From: Bacteriovoracaceae bacterium UBA7317
GTDB lineage: Bacteria; Bdellovibrionota; Bacteriovoracia; Bacteriovoracales; Bacteriovoracaceae
Length of the DNA: 64,000 nt
Direction: 5' to 3'
NCBI GenBank assembly: GCA_002474345.1
Contig: DKQD01000168.1
Span: 1-64,000 of the forward strand
Shown: positions 34,681 to 43,313 of the stretch, piece by piece
Position numbering within the stretch: the first letter of the stretch is position 1
How the letters are laid out: each line of letters starts with the position of its first letter
Notes under the pieces: model-generated
Seen by the model: only the letters and a program-made list of their open reading frames with translations
Database searches by the model: none
What the model was told of the DNA's origin: nothing
Position numbers and translations under genes: made by a program

Positions 34681-37221
34681 TTATTTGCAAGGGACGTAAT
34701 ATTCGCCACTTGTACAACTTCCTCCAGACGATGCAGCGGTTGTATCTTGATTACAGCCCCATGTTCTGCCGCTAGTATTTGTATAACTACTTTCATAACC
34801 GACATTACCAGAGTTGATAAAGCCCCAAATACCTCCTCCCGTAGTCCCAAAGCTCATCGTATTCCCATGCCATCTATTTTGAGTGCAGCAAGAGCTCCAA
34901 TCGGAGTTGGAAATAGCGACGAGGCATTTTCCACCTGTATTAAAGTCAGAATTAGAAGTTGTAAAGTATCCTACAGACCATTGGCATGAGTAACCTGTGG
35001 GGGAATAAAGCCCTACAACATCAGAGCTATTAGAGTCAGTAACGTGAGAAACCAGCTTTTTACCAATGGATGTGCAACTAGATTTAGCAACGGCTTCAGT
35101 ACAATTGCTTATGGTGCCGTTTCCACACTTTTCAAACCAAACGCTTTCCCATGAGTTAGAAAGCCCTGAATAGACAGTCCCATCAGAAGTACCTGGGTCT
35201 GTTGTTGATGATGACGAACTCGAGTTACCAACGAGCTGAGATCTAAAATGAAGTGTATTTCCTGCTCCCATTTTTCCCTTGATAAGGTAACTGTAACGCT
35301 TTGAATAGATTCCACTTTCCCCACTTGAGGAAACGTCAGTATCTGAGCCATCATAGGTAAAAGGCGAAAGGACGCTCCACCCTTCCTGATTTCCAGCAGC
35401 TAGTGAGGACTTGCTAAAGTCTGTAAAGCCAGCGCCCGTATTGTAAAGAATGGGGGGGGTGCCACTTTGGTCATCACTTGAACTAACCGAAACGTCCGTA
35501 GAGCAAGTCATTACATTACCTGATTGATCATAGCAAACGCTGCTACAACCTTCACTTGTTGTACAGGTATAAAAATTGTCGCTTAAGTCAAGGTTTAAGC
35601 TTGTGCCTGACGTTTCTTTAAAAACGGTTCCTGTAACCCAAGCTGTAAAGCTACCGGCCCCTGTTTTATGAAACCTATGAATTTCTCTCGTTCTTTCTGT
35701 TGGACTACTACTTCCAGTATGGTACGTGTAGGACTCTATTTTTGCTGACGATTGGTCGCTAATATCATACCAAAGCTCAACTTCATAATCACCAGATGTG
35801 CTTTTACTTCTGTACCAGCCCACTTTTTCTAAACCGCTTGTGCAGTTAAACTCCATGAGAGCACTTAAGGCCAAATTTGTTTCTGAAGTTCCTAAATAAA
35901 AAGCAATTCTTTTTTCAAAAAGTGGAGTCGAGGAGCCTCCAGTAAAGTGAGACGGTATCCTCATTTTAGGCTCCAAGGATTCACCTCTAGCAAAGTATCC
36001 ATTGGGAAGCTTCATGGATAGACTTTCCCCCACAGAGATTGAATCGCATGTTGTGTAACCATTTCTGTGAAGGTTGGCTCCAATTGTCGCGATCATATTT
36101 AAAGCTGCTTCTCCCACGGAACCAATGTTTCTATTACCGGATGTATTGCTTGAGTAAAGCTGAACAGCATCTGAGGTTCCTAAAAGATTTGTAATAAAGC
36201 CTTTAGCATTACTGTAATATGTTTCTGTATCATTTGTGCCAATTTGTGTGGTACTTCCAGGAAAGCAGTGAATCCAATCACCGTCTGTGTTTTGGCATTT
36301 TACAGTTGGGGTTTGAGCTTTTAAAGTCGATGTCCCGTGGCCTATGTAATTATCAGGAAAAAAGAGAGTATTCCTCGCTTCGTCTCCACTTTGAAAAGGG
36401 TAGGTTTTATTATAGGCCGATGAAGCATTTCCAATACCTGTTGGCAGTTCCACCGTTGCCATATGGTAGTTTGATGTGCAATTGCCGTCAGCATAGGCCT
36501 TTATCTTCACCCCAAAAGGGCCGATAGGTAAAAAGCCCATTTTTAAATCCGTTTCTATAAAAGGGTTTGAGGGAGAAGAAATTTGAAGGCATTCAGACTC
36601 AAGTTCAAAAAGGGCCGAAGTATTGAGTGTTCCACTTTTGCTTCCCCCCATAGTCATTTTAAAAGACCAGCTCTGGCCTAGAAGGTGAAGGGGAAAAGAG
36701 CAAGATGATGTAGAGCTTGAGATATCTTCCAGGTTAGAACATGCCGCAAGCTTTATTTTCGGGAACGGATCACTTCCACTTGTATTCCTATAACTAGAGG
36801 ATCCAAAGTCATCGGATTGGCAATTGGCCTTTGATAAACTGATTGAAAGACCGTCATCCTCTCCTTTCACTTCATAGCTTTTTGAGGATCCACACCTGAC
36901 GGTTCCTCTAAAATTTTTATTATCAGAGTCTTCCCAGGCCATGGCAAAAAAGTCCCAGGTGCCTCCCTGAATTTCTATTGTTGTTTCAGCAAGGGTATCA
37001 GAGCTCGTTGAGGTATTTATGCTTGTGGAAAAATACTCGCCAGTATCTCTTTTTCCTACAAGAATAAGCCCCCCCGTTGCTTTTGACATTATGGTACTAG
37101 AGGTGAAAGTAATTCCAGTTTTATAAGTTCGTCTGTCTCCACAAGAATAAAAGAGGGAGAGACCTAAAGTAAGGAACATAAAAAAAGAGGACATTTTGGT
37201 AATTACAAACTTTCTTTTCAT
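34681..37221 (-). CDS. large Ser/Thr-rich lipoprotein
   Basis: 846 residues; lipobox in LGLSLFYSCGDR (Cys27). The body is rich in Ser, Thr, Gly and Asn with many evenly spaced cysteines, typical of an exposed beta-rich surface protein. The last 190 residues have a Cys/Trp pattern (SIGKKLVSHVTDS, YSCQWSVGYF, KCLVAISNSDWSSCC, WGC near the end) that recalls C-type-lectin-like or DUF1554-type modules; this is a weak resemblance. A run of eight C in the coding strand (plus 35452-35459) could cause slippage. No function is assigned; outer membrane, possibly surface exposed. Confidence 0.65.
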   Translation of the reverse strand: MKRKFVITKMSSFFMFLTLGLSLFYSCGDRRTYKTGITFTSSTIMSKATGGLILVGKRDTGEYFSTSINTSTSSDTLAETTIEIQGGTWDFFAMAWEDSDNKNFRGTVRCGSSKSYEVKGEDDGLSISLSKANCQSDDFGSSSYRNTSGSDPFPKIKLAACSNLEDISSSTSSCSFPLHLLGQSWSFKMTMGGSKSGTLNTSALFELESECLQISSPSNPFIETDLKMGFLPIGPFGVKIKAYADGNCTSNYHMATVELPTGIGNASSAYNKTYPFQSGDEARNTLFFPDNYIGHGTSTLKAQTPTVKCQNTDGDWIHCFPGSTTQIGTNDTETYYSNAKGFITNLLGTSDAVQLYSSNTSGNRNIGSVGEAALNMIATIGANLHRNGYTTCDSISVGESLSMKLPNGYFARGESLEPKMRIPSHFTGGSSTPLFEKRIAFYLGTSETNLALSALMEFNCTSGLEKVGWYRSKSTSGDYEVELWYDISDQSSAKIESYTYHTGSSSPTERTREIHRFHKTGAGSFTAWVTGTVFKETSGTSLNLDLSDNFYTCTTSEGCSSVCYDQSGNVMTCSTDVSVSSSDDQSGTPPILYNTGAGFTDFSKSSLAAGNQEGWSVLSPFTYDGSDTDVSSSGESGIYSKRYSYLIKGKMGAGNTLHFRSQLVGNSSSSSSTTDPGTSDGTVYSGLSNSWESVWFEKCGNGTISNCTEAVAKSSCTSIGKKLVSHVTDSNSSDVVGLYSPTGYSCQWSVGYFTTSNSDFNTGGKCLVAISNSDWSSCCTQNRWHGNTMSFGTTGGGIWGFINSGNVGYESSYTNTSGRTWGCNQDTTAASSGGSCTSGEYYVPCK

Positions 37222-37623
37222 TACTTTTTAAACGATATTAAAATTTTCAAACATTTGGCTTCATTTTCTATTTTAAAGTCCTTTCGGGAAAAATGATTAA
37301 CCCCTTAATTTTACGTAATTATTTTATGAAGTAACTTTTCAAAAAGGCTTCTTATGTTGGCAAGTTCAAAGTCCAATAATTCATGACACTTACTGCTACC
37401 TATTTTTTGATATATGGAAATTAAAAGGGTGTTTTAATGTAAACTCAATAAAATTTATATGCATGGGGAAATCATAGCGCAGGTAAAGGTTCTTCTAGGG
37501 CCTAGAAAAGATAAACTTTGTTAGCTTATAGAGGCCAGGACACTTAGACTAAATTTGAACAGAGGTCCGTTAACGCCCAAAGAGTGCTTTAATGGAAGCT
37601 AAAACAACCAAAGGAATCGAAAC
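37222..37623. other. divergent intergenic region with one short palindrome
   Basis: Contains upstream regions of the lipoprotein (minus) and the DUF6435 gene (plus). TTCTAGG (37493-37499) and CCTAGAA (37501-37507) form a perfect palindrome around one base, possibly an operator. No further gene was seen. Confidence 0.4.
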
Positions 37624-37806
37624 ATGTTCGGGATATTTAAAAAAGACCCTCTTACAACACTCCAAAAAAAATACGAAGCGCTCTTAGAACAGGCCATGAA
37701 TGCTCAGAGAAATGGGAAGATTGAAGAGTTCGGAGAGCTTTCTTACGAGTCAGATAAATTGTACAAAGAAATTCAAAAGATTAAAGAGGAAAGAAAAGAA
37801 AGCTAA
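37624..37806 (+). CDS. DUF6435 (Lacal_2735-like) small protein
   Basis: 60 residues, MFGIFKKDPLTTLQKKYEAL at the N-terminus, then a charged two-helix hairpin ending EIQKIKEERKES. Length, the FGxFKK start and the helical pattern match the DUF6435/Lacal_2735 family of short cytoplasmic proteins found in many marine bacteria; no function is known. AAAGGA supplies the ribosome site. It stands alone. Confidence 0.7.
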   Translation: MFGIFKKDPLTTLQKKYEALLEQAMNAQRNGKIEEFGELSYESDKLYKEIQKIKEERKES

Positions 37807-37881
37807 AAAGACTTATAAAATAATAGAAAGGCCCCTTATTTAAAAGGGACCTTGTAACAAAAGCTTTATTTTAATTTAAAA

Positions 37882-38457
37882 TTAAAATCCTAGTGGGATA
37901 GGGACTCCTAGCCCAACAGTAATAGCGCTTGCATTGATATCAGTGTAATTATTATAAGGTAGGTCATTTGCCGTACCGTTAACAACAACCTTAGGTGAAA
38001 TTGACATTCCATAGTTAACTTGAAGCTTTACAAAAGGAATAATAGAGTAAGCAACACCAAAAGTCAGAGTGCTGTAGCTTACGCCATTATAGCTTGAATC
38101 TGAATGACTTGTTGGGGGAAGGATATAAGAAACTCCAAAACCAAGCATAATTGGTAAGTTATAACCTATAAAAGCACCATACTGAGTCGACCAGCTGTAG
38201 CCAGCTGCTGAACCATCATTTTCTAACTCTTCTTTTCCCCTTTTTACAAGTCCACCTATTGCAAGGCCTGCTGTACTAAAACCAAGTTTTAGCGTGCCTG
38301 AATAACCCTTAATATCACGAGTGTTTGTTCCTGAGGAATTTTTATATTCCAATGTTCCGGACAGGTTATAAGCAAATGATGGCTCTATAAACATCGTGGC
38401 CCTTGCATGGATTGAAATGAATAAAAATGAAATGATAGCAATTATTTTTAAACGCAT
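37882..38457 (-). CDS. outer-membrane beta-barrel-like protein 1
   Basis: 191 residues from the ATG at 38457 (AGGGGG ribosome site; an earlier ATG at 38502 would put 15 charged residues before the signal peptide). Signal peptide to about HARA, then alternating amphipathic strands (GTLKLGFSTAGLAIGGLV, AFIGYNLPIMLGFGVSYIL) and a terminal Phe, the outer-membrane insertion signature. About eight strands. First of a run of three similar-sized barrel genes; role unknown. Confidence 0.65.
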   Translation of the reverse strand: MRLKIIAIISFLFISIHARATMFIEPSFAYNLSGTLEYKNSSGTNTRDIKGYSGTLKLGFSTAGLAIGGLVKRGKEELENDGSAAGYSWSTQYGAFIGYNLPIMLGFGVSYILPPTSHSDSSYNGVSYSTLTFGVAYSIIPFVKLQVNYGMSISPKVVVNGTANDLPYNNYTDINASAITVGLGVPIPLGF

Positions 38458-38590
38458 AAATCCCCCTTTTTTTAGGTACCTAGTGGCTTCTCGTTTTTTC
38501 ATTTACTTACTTTAGAAAAATATTTTTGATCCTTTAAAAAAACTAAGGGTCAATTGACTCCAAAGATTGGTCAAATGGGAAAAAAGTCGA

Positions 38591-39133
38591 TTAAAAAAGT
38601 TCGTAGTTGCGGTTGAATGTAAAGAGGATCTGATTATTTATTGGCGTGCTCGTTTTAACCAATTTATCATCTGGAAAACTGATCATATGAAACTGAAGGT
38701 GGAGGGTTGTTTTAGCGCCGATGTCATTAGAAATCATAAAGACAGGCCCGCTCCCCTTTGTATAAGGTTCAGCTGCTCCCACATAATTGAATGAGGCGCC
38801 AACTCCATAGCCTAAAGAGACCTTTTGCATCATAAAAAGGTTGGCCCTGTAGCCTGCTAATAATGCTGAGTGAATAATGTTGGCGGCATTCATGGAGGCG
38901 AAGGCAAAAGAGTATCCGTAAATAAATCCCAGGCTAAAATTGTCAAGAATGGAGAAGTCTATTTGAACCTCTCCTGTCGCCCCAAACCCCATATCGTAGA
39001 CATGAGAGCCAGATGAAGAACTCCCTAGACTAAGAGTTCCGCCTAGGCCTGGAGAGACCACAAGAGTTTTCCCATAGGAAAAATTAAGGGAGGTAAAAAA
39101 GAGTAATAAGGTTAAAATTAAAATCTTTTTCAA
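38591..39133 (-). CDS. outer-membrane beta-barrel-like protein 2
   Basis: 180 residues; TTG start with AGGA six bases upstream. Signal peptide MKKILILTLLLFFTSLNFSYG, then Gly-rich alternating strands (LVVSPGLGGTLSLGSSSSG, AGYRANLFMMQKVSLGYGVG) and a C-terminal FNRNYELF ending in Phe. It begins eight bases after the end of barrel protein 3, so the two are translated from one message. Function unknown. Confidence 0.65.
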   Translation of the reverse strand: MKKILILTLLLFFTSLNFSYGKTLVVSPGLGGTLSLGSSSSGSHVYDMGFGATGEVQIDFSILDNFSLGFIYGYSFAFASMNAANIIHSALLAGYRANLFMMQKVSLGYGVGASFNYVGAAEPYTKGSGPVFMISNDIGAKTTLHLQFHMISFPDDKLVKTSTPINNQILFTFNRNYELF

Positions 39134-39141
39134 AGTTATTC

Positions 39142-39675
39142 CTAAATCGTTAAGACGGCCCCGGCCTTAAGGATATGAGTTGTTGATTCACTGGCCCCAA
39201 AACTATAGCCGATGTAAACATCATCAAAAAGACCAAAGCCTCCGAGTATACTATAATTTAAAGTAACAACCGGTACGATGGCGCTAAAAGTATCCCAAAT
39301 AGATAACCCGCCTCCGATTAAAAGTTTGTTTCCAAGGAAGCTGGTATTAAAGAGAAGTTCGTTTGTTAAGGCGCCAAAGTTTTCATGATAGCCTTTGTAA
39401 AATCCAAGGGATGTATGAAACTCAACCCCCATGCCAAAAAGGCTTTCTGTGGGAATAAAGCCAAGTTCACCAGTTAAAGTGTCCCCCACATCATTAGTTG
39501 CATAAAGACTGGAGAGTTTAATTTTGGGGGCATCCACCAATAAGACATTTAGGCCCGTGAAAAGAATGGTTTCTATAAGGAGGAAAGACTTAGAGCTTTC
39601 TGTTGTATACCCCTTCTTAGCAGGAAGAGAAAAAAGAGTTAAGAAGGTCATGAGGCATATTAAATTTTTTTTCAT
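39142..39675 (-). CDS. outer-membrane beta-barrel-like protein 3
   Basis: 177 residues with a signal peptide (KKNLICLMTFLTLFSLPA) and barrel-type strands (ELGFIPTESLFGMGVEFHTSL, DVYIGYSFGASES). Likely first gene of the unit 39675-38591, with the barrel gene at 38457 further down. No close family could be named. The end is Ile rather than Phe, so insertion as a barrel is less sure than for its neighbours. Confidence 0.6.
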   Translation of the reverse strand: MKKNLICLMTFLTLFSLPAKKGYTTESSKSFLLIETILFTGLNVLLVDAPKIKLSSLYATNDVGDTLTGELGFIPTESLFGMGVEFHTSLGFYKGYHENFGALTNELLFNTSFLGNKLLIGGGLSIWDTFSAIVPVVTLNYSILGGFGLFDDVYIGYSFGASESTTHILKAGAVLTI

Positions 39676-39790
39676 ACCTAATGGTTTGACTTATTTTACA
39701 AACTTGCAAGTAAATAAAGAGGTCTTATGACTATTTTTTTTATTTGGATTTTATTTTTATTTTTAAAATTAATTGTCTAATATTTTATTT

Positions 39791-40636
39791 ATGAAAAAAC
39801 TAATTGGATTCATTGTTTTAGCGTTTTTTGTTTTCTCTTGCGGTAAAGGGATAGCTCCCGATGAGACCTACCTCTCAAAGAGAATTATGGTCTTCGGAGT
39901 GGGTATCTATGCCACAGGTACAGTGGACGACGATAAGATTATAAGGGCGGCCAATGTTATGGCCCAGTATTTGGACAATGATGAAAATGGTGCTGTTGAT
40001 GATGCTAATGTGGTTAATAAACTCATTGAAAATAAAGCTTGTGTTGTTATAACACCAGATGCCGATTCTCCTGTCTTTCCTCCAAGTATCCCATGTAATT
40101 ACTACCAAGACCTCTACGAGAATGAGATCAAGGTTAATGGCTCCTCCCCTTCAGAGGGCTTTGATGCGACTCTTGAAGAAGTCCTCCATCTGATTTCTCA
40201 TCACGGCTATGCTTATGCTTACCCGGAAGTATTTGGAATGATTTCTTATGGTGAAAATAGTGGAAGTGCTATGACGAATGCTATGGATGCAGCGAGGGGG
40301 GGCTTTAGCAATTCGATTCCCGACTCTTATCCTTCAGAAGCTTGGTACACCTATAAAGATGATACTTGTAATTATATTTGCCAGGCGAGTGAATACTTTT
40401 ATTGGTCCCTCACAACAAAATTGGGGCTTCAGGAGTATTCTGGGCGTTCAGACGAATTTGCTGACGAGTGGAAGGTCACGAGCTCCACAAATTTTGCCTC
40501 AAAAGATACTGAAATGAACGCCATTTTAAGTAAAACGGGGGCCTACTCCGGCTATTCTTATGAGATACCTGATGCTTCTCCAGATACAAACTACACCCCA
40601 ACTAATTTTAGTGTGGAAACAGTTAGCAGACCCTAA
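39791..40636 (+). CDS. lipoprotein with EF-hand-like loop
   Basis: 281 residues from the ATG at 39791 (an upstream in-frame TTG at 39773 is less likely). Lipobox FFVFSCGKG. Residues about 65-80 contain YLDNDENGAVDDANVV, a calcium-binding DxDxNGxxDD loop. A conserved-looking segment LEEVLHLISHHGYAYAYPEVFG places Glu and His as in a possible metal site, but it is not a standard HExxH. Similar calcium-loop plus EExLH proteins occur in marine bacteria and eukaryotic algae with no known function. It is convergent with metE. Confidence 0.65.
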   Translation: MKKLIGFIVLAFFVFSCGKGIAPDETYLSKRIMVFGVGIYATGTVDDDKIIRAANVMAQYLDNDENGAVDDANVVNKLIENKACVVITPDADSPVFPPSIPCNYYQDLYENEIKVNGSSPSEGFDATLEEVLHLISHHGYAYAYPEVFGMISYGENSGSAMTNAMDAARGGFSNSIPDSYPSEAWYTYKDDTCNYICQASEYFYWSLTTKLGLQEYSGRSDEFADEWKVTSSTNFASKDTEMNAILSKTGAYSGYSYEIPDASPDTNYTPTNFSVETVSRP

Positions 40637-40658
40637 GGTCCGCTAACAATAGGACCTT

Positions 40659-42929
40659 TTAAAGTTCTCTAAGTTCTTTGGCCGCTTCAACCATTTTGTA
40701 AAGGCTTGCCGTAACTTCTTTCCACCCCCTTGTTTTTAAACCACAATCGGGGTTAACCCATAATTGATCTGAGTTTAAGTACTCCTTTGCTTTTGTAAGC
40801 AGTTCTTTCATTTCATCTTTTGTAGGAACTCTTGGTGAGTGGATGTCATAGACCCCGGGTCCTATACCACTTGGGTATTGGAAGTTTTTAAATGCCTCTA
40901 ATAATTCCATTTGAGAGCGGCTGGTTTCAATTGAAATAACATCAGCATCGAGAGCAGCAATATTATCGATAATGTCATTAAATTCGCTATAACACATATG
41001 GGTATGAATTTGGGTTTCATCTTTAATGCCTGAAGAGCAAAGCCTAAAGGATTGGATAGACCAATTAAAATATTCACTCCATTTAGAGCTTTTCAAGGGC
41101 ATCGCCTCTTTTAAGGCGGGTTCATCAATTTGAATAATTTTTATCCCAGCATCTTCGAGATCATTGACTTCATCCCTTAAAACAAGGGCCATTTGCTTAC
41201 TGACTTGATCGTAAGGAATATCGTTCCTGACAAAAGACCATTTTAACATCGTCACAGGTCCTGTCAGCATTCCTTTGACCGGCTTTTTTGTCAAAGATTG
41301 GGCATAAGAACTCCAACCAACGGTCATCGGGGAAGTCCTTTTAAGGTCTCCATAAATAATAGGTGGTTTCACACAGCGAGAGCCATAGCTTTGAACCCAC
41401 CCATTGATTGTAAAGGCAAAGCCTTCAATGAGTTCTCCAAAATATTCAACCATATCATTTCTTTCAAACTCACCATGTACTAAAACATCAAGGCCCAAGT
41501 CTTCTTGAATTTTAAGAGTCTCTTGAGTTTTTTCTCGGATAAAGTTCGTATATTCCTGGAGGGGGATTTTTCCCTTTTTGAATGAAGACCTCATCGTTCG
41601 AACTTCTTTCGTTTGAGGGAAAGAACCAATTGTTGTCGTAGGAAACTTAGGAAGTCCCAATGCTTTCTCTTGTGTTAGTTTTCTCTTTTTAAATTCGGAT
41701 TTTCTTTTAAGCATAGTCCCGGTTATTTTTGAGACTTTCTCTTTTACTTCAATCCGGTTCACCTTTAATGAGTTTTTTTTCGATCTCATGGCATAATCAT
41801 TAATCCTTAAAAGCTGTTCAACACTTTTAATACCTTTTTTAAAATAATCTTTAATAATAGAAACTTCTTCCAGTTTTTGAACAGAAAAGGATAACCAGTT
41901 TTTAATTTCCTGGTCGATCTTTTTTTCAAAGTTCAAGTCATAGGGGCTGTGAAGAAGAGAACAGCTTGTCGATAGCCATACATTCTCATTGCAAAGTGAA
42001 GGTAAAACTTCATTTATTTTGGCAATGGATTGGGCCAAGTGGTTCCTCCAAATATTTCTTCCATCGACAATGCCTAGTGAGACAACCTTTTCTTTGAGGT
42101 CTATACTCTTTATTGATTCAAGGTTGTTTGTGCCAGCACACAGGTCAAAATGAATGGCATCAACTTCTAAAAGAGGAAAGAGCTTACTATTTTGTCCATA
42201 ATCTTCAAAGTAGGATGTTAAAAAGAGCTTGACCCCGCCTTTTTTGGAGGAGAGTTGTTTGTAAGAATAAATCAATGCCTTTTTTTCGTCTTCTTTTAAG
42301 TCTAGGGATAATATGGGTTCATCAAACTGAATCCAACTGGCCCCTTCCTTTTCCAAATCGTTTATAATTTTTTGGTAGAGAGGAAGAACCTTATCTAAGT
42401 GAACCAATGTGGATTCTTCTTCAAATTTATTTTTTCCCAATAGTAAAAATGTTAAAGGACCTATAAAAACAGGTCTGGTATTGAATAAAAGTTTTTTAGA
42501 TTCAGTATATTCTCTTAAATACTTATAAGATTTAATGGAAAACTTCTGGTTTTTGGAAAACTCTGGAACGATATAGTGATAGTTGGTATCAAACCATTTA
42601 GTCATTTCCATAGCGGTAACATCTTTGTCCCCTCTGGCCATTTGAAAATAAGTTTTGAGGTCCACTTCCTTTCCCTTAAAATTGTATCTTTCAGGAATGG
42701 CGCCTAGAGTGCAAGACATATCGAGCATTTGATCATAAAAGGAAAAGTCATTGCTGGTTAAATAGTCTATTCTTGCTCGTTTTTGAAGGAGTAAATGCTC
42801 CCTCCTTAAATGGGCGGCCACTTTTTGAAGCTCGGGTTCATCAATCTCACCCCTCCAAAATTTTTCAACCGCAAACTTTAATTCTCTTTTCTTTCCAATT
42901 CTAGGAAAGCCTAAAATAGTAGATTTCAT
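40659..42929 (-). CDS. metE: cobalamin-independent methionine synthase
   Basis: 756 residues, full length. It transfers the methyl of 5-methyltetrahydropteroyl-triglutamate to homocysteine, the last step of methionine synthesis. Seen: the N-terminal half starting TILGFPRIGKKRELKFAVE, the C-terminal half starting TTIGSFPQTKEVRTMR, and the zinc ligands in IHTHMCYSEF (His, Cys), SIETSRS (Glu) and NPDCGLKTRGW (Cys). GGAGG seven bases before the ATG. The leader holds a cobalamin riboswitch, so the gene should be silenced when B12 is available and the B12-dependent MetH can work. Confidence 0.97.
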   Translation of the reverse strand: MKSTILGFPRIGKKRELKFAVEKFWRGEIDEPELQKVAAHLRREHLLLQKRARIDYLTSNDFSFYDQMLDMSCTLGAIPERYNFKGKEVDLKTYFQMARGDKDVTAMEMTKWFDTNYHYIVPEFSKNQKFSIKSYKYLREYTESKKLLFNTRPVFIGPLTFLLLGKNKFEEESTLVHLDKVLPLYQKIINDLEKEGASWIQFDEPILSLDLKEDEKKALIYSYKQLSSKKGGVKLFLTSYFEDYGQNSKLFPLLEVDAIHFDLCAGTNNLESIKSIDLKEKVVSLGIVDGRNIWRNHLAQSIAKINEVLPSLCNENVWLSTSCSLLHSPYDLNFEKKIDQEIKNWLSFSVQKLEEVSIIKDYFKKGIKSVEQLLRINDYAMRSKKNSLKVNRIEVKEKVSKITGTMLKRKSEFKKRKLTQEKALGLPKFPTTTIGSFPQTKEVRTMRSSFKKGKIPLQEYTNFIREKTQETLKIQEDLGLDVLVHGEFERNDMVEYFGELIEGFAFTINGWVQSYGSRCVKPPIIYGDLKRTSPMTVGWSSYAQSLTKKPVKGMLTGPVTMLKWSFVRNDIPYDQVSKQMALVLRDEVNDLEDAGIKIIQIDEPALKEAMPLKSSKWSEYFNWSIQSFRLCSSGIKDETQIHTHMCYSEFNDIIDNIAALDADVISIETSRSQMELLEAFKNFQYPSGIGPGVYDIHSPRVPTKDEMKELLTKAKEYLNSDQLWVNPDCGLKTRGWKEVTASLYKMVEAAKELREL

Positions 42930-43119
42930 TTTTAACCTCCAAAGATAAAATTAAATAACTTCATTAACTTCATTAAATGAAATTAAATCCAAAAGTTTAT
43001 AGATCTATGGCCTTTGTTTTTAAATTTTTGAAAACAAGAAATAGCAAAGGCTTAAAGAACAACTTTTAAAAGTGAAATAGATGTTAAAGTGATGAGTTAC
43101 TTAACTTGTGACAAAGATA

Positions 43120-43270
43120 TTCATGCAGTTCCTCCTCGGGTAAGTTGATGTGATTGACTTACTAGGATCGGGCTTAGTTAATTTTAACAATACCGTTGCG
43201 GGACAGCGCTGGATTTGAACCAGACTTCACTAGCGTAATCAATTTTACCAATACTAGTTTTTCTGTCGTT
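43120..43270 (-). promoter_or_regulatory. cobalamin (B12) riboswitch of metE
   Basis: On the minus strand the leader contains AATCCAGCGCTGTCCCGCAA then CGGTA (core at plus 43191-43221), a match to the B12 box, preceded by AGTCTGGTTC and followed by AAGCCCGATCCTAG, the conserved GCC junction. Downstream (about 43000-43046) a hairpin with arms GCCTTTG and CAAAGGC may be part of the expression platform. Location before metE and motif order make the call strong; exact ends are approximate. Confidence 0.9.
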
Positions 43271-43313
43271 ATAAGACAAATAAAAACTTAAAATTTATAA
43301 AAAAATAGTTGCT

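Noticed and set aside
43191-43230. tRNA-like TPsiC arm GGTTCAAATCC on the minus strand
   Set aside because: The surrounding bases match the B12 box and no acceptor or anticodon arm can be built; it belongs to the metE riboswitch.
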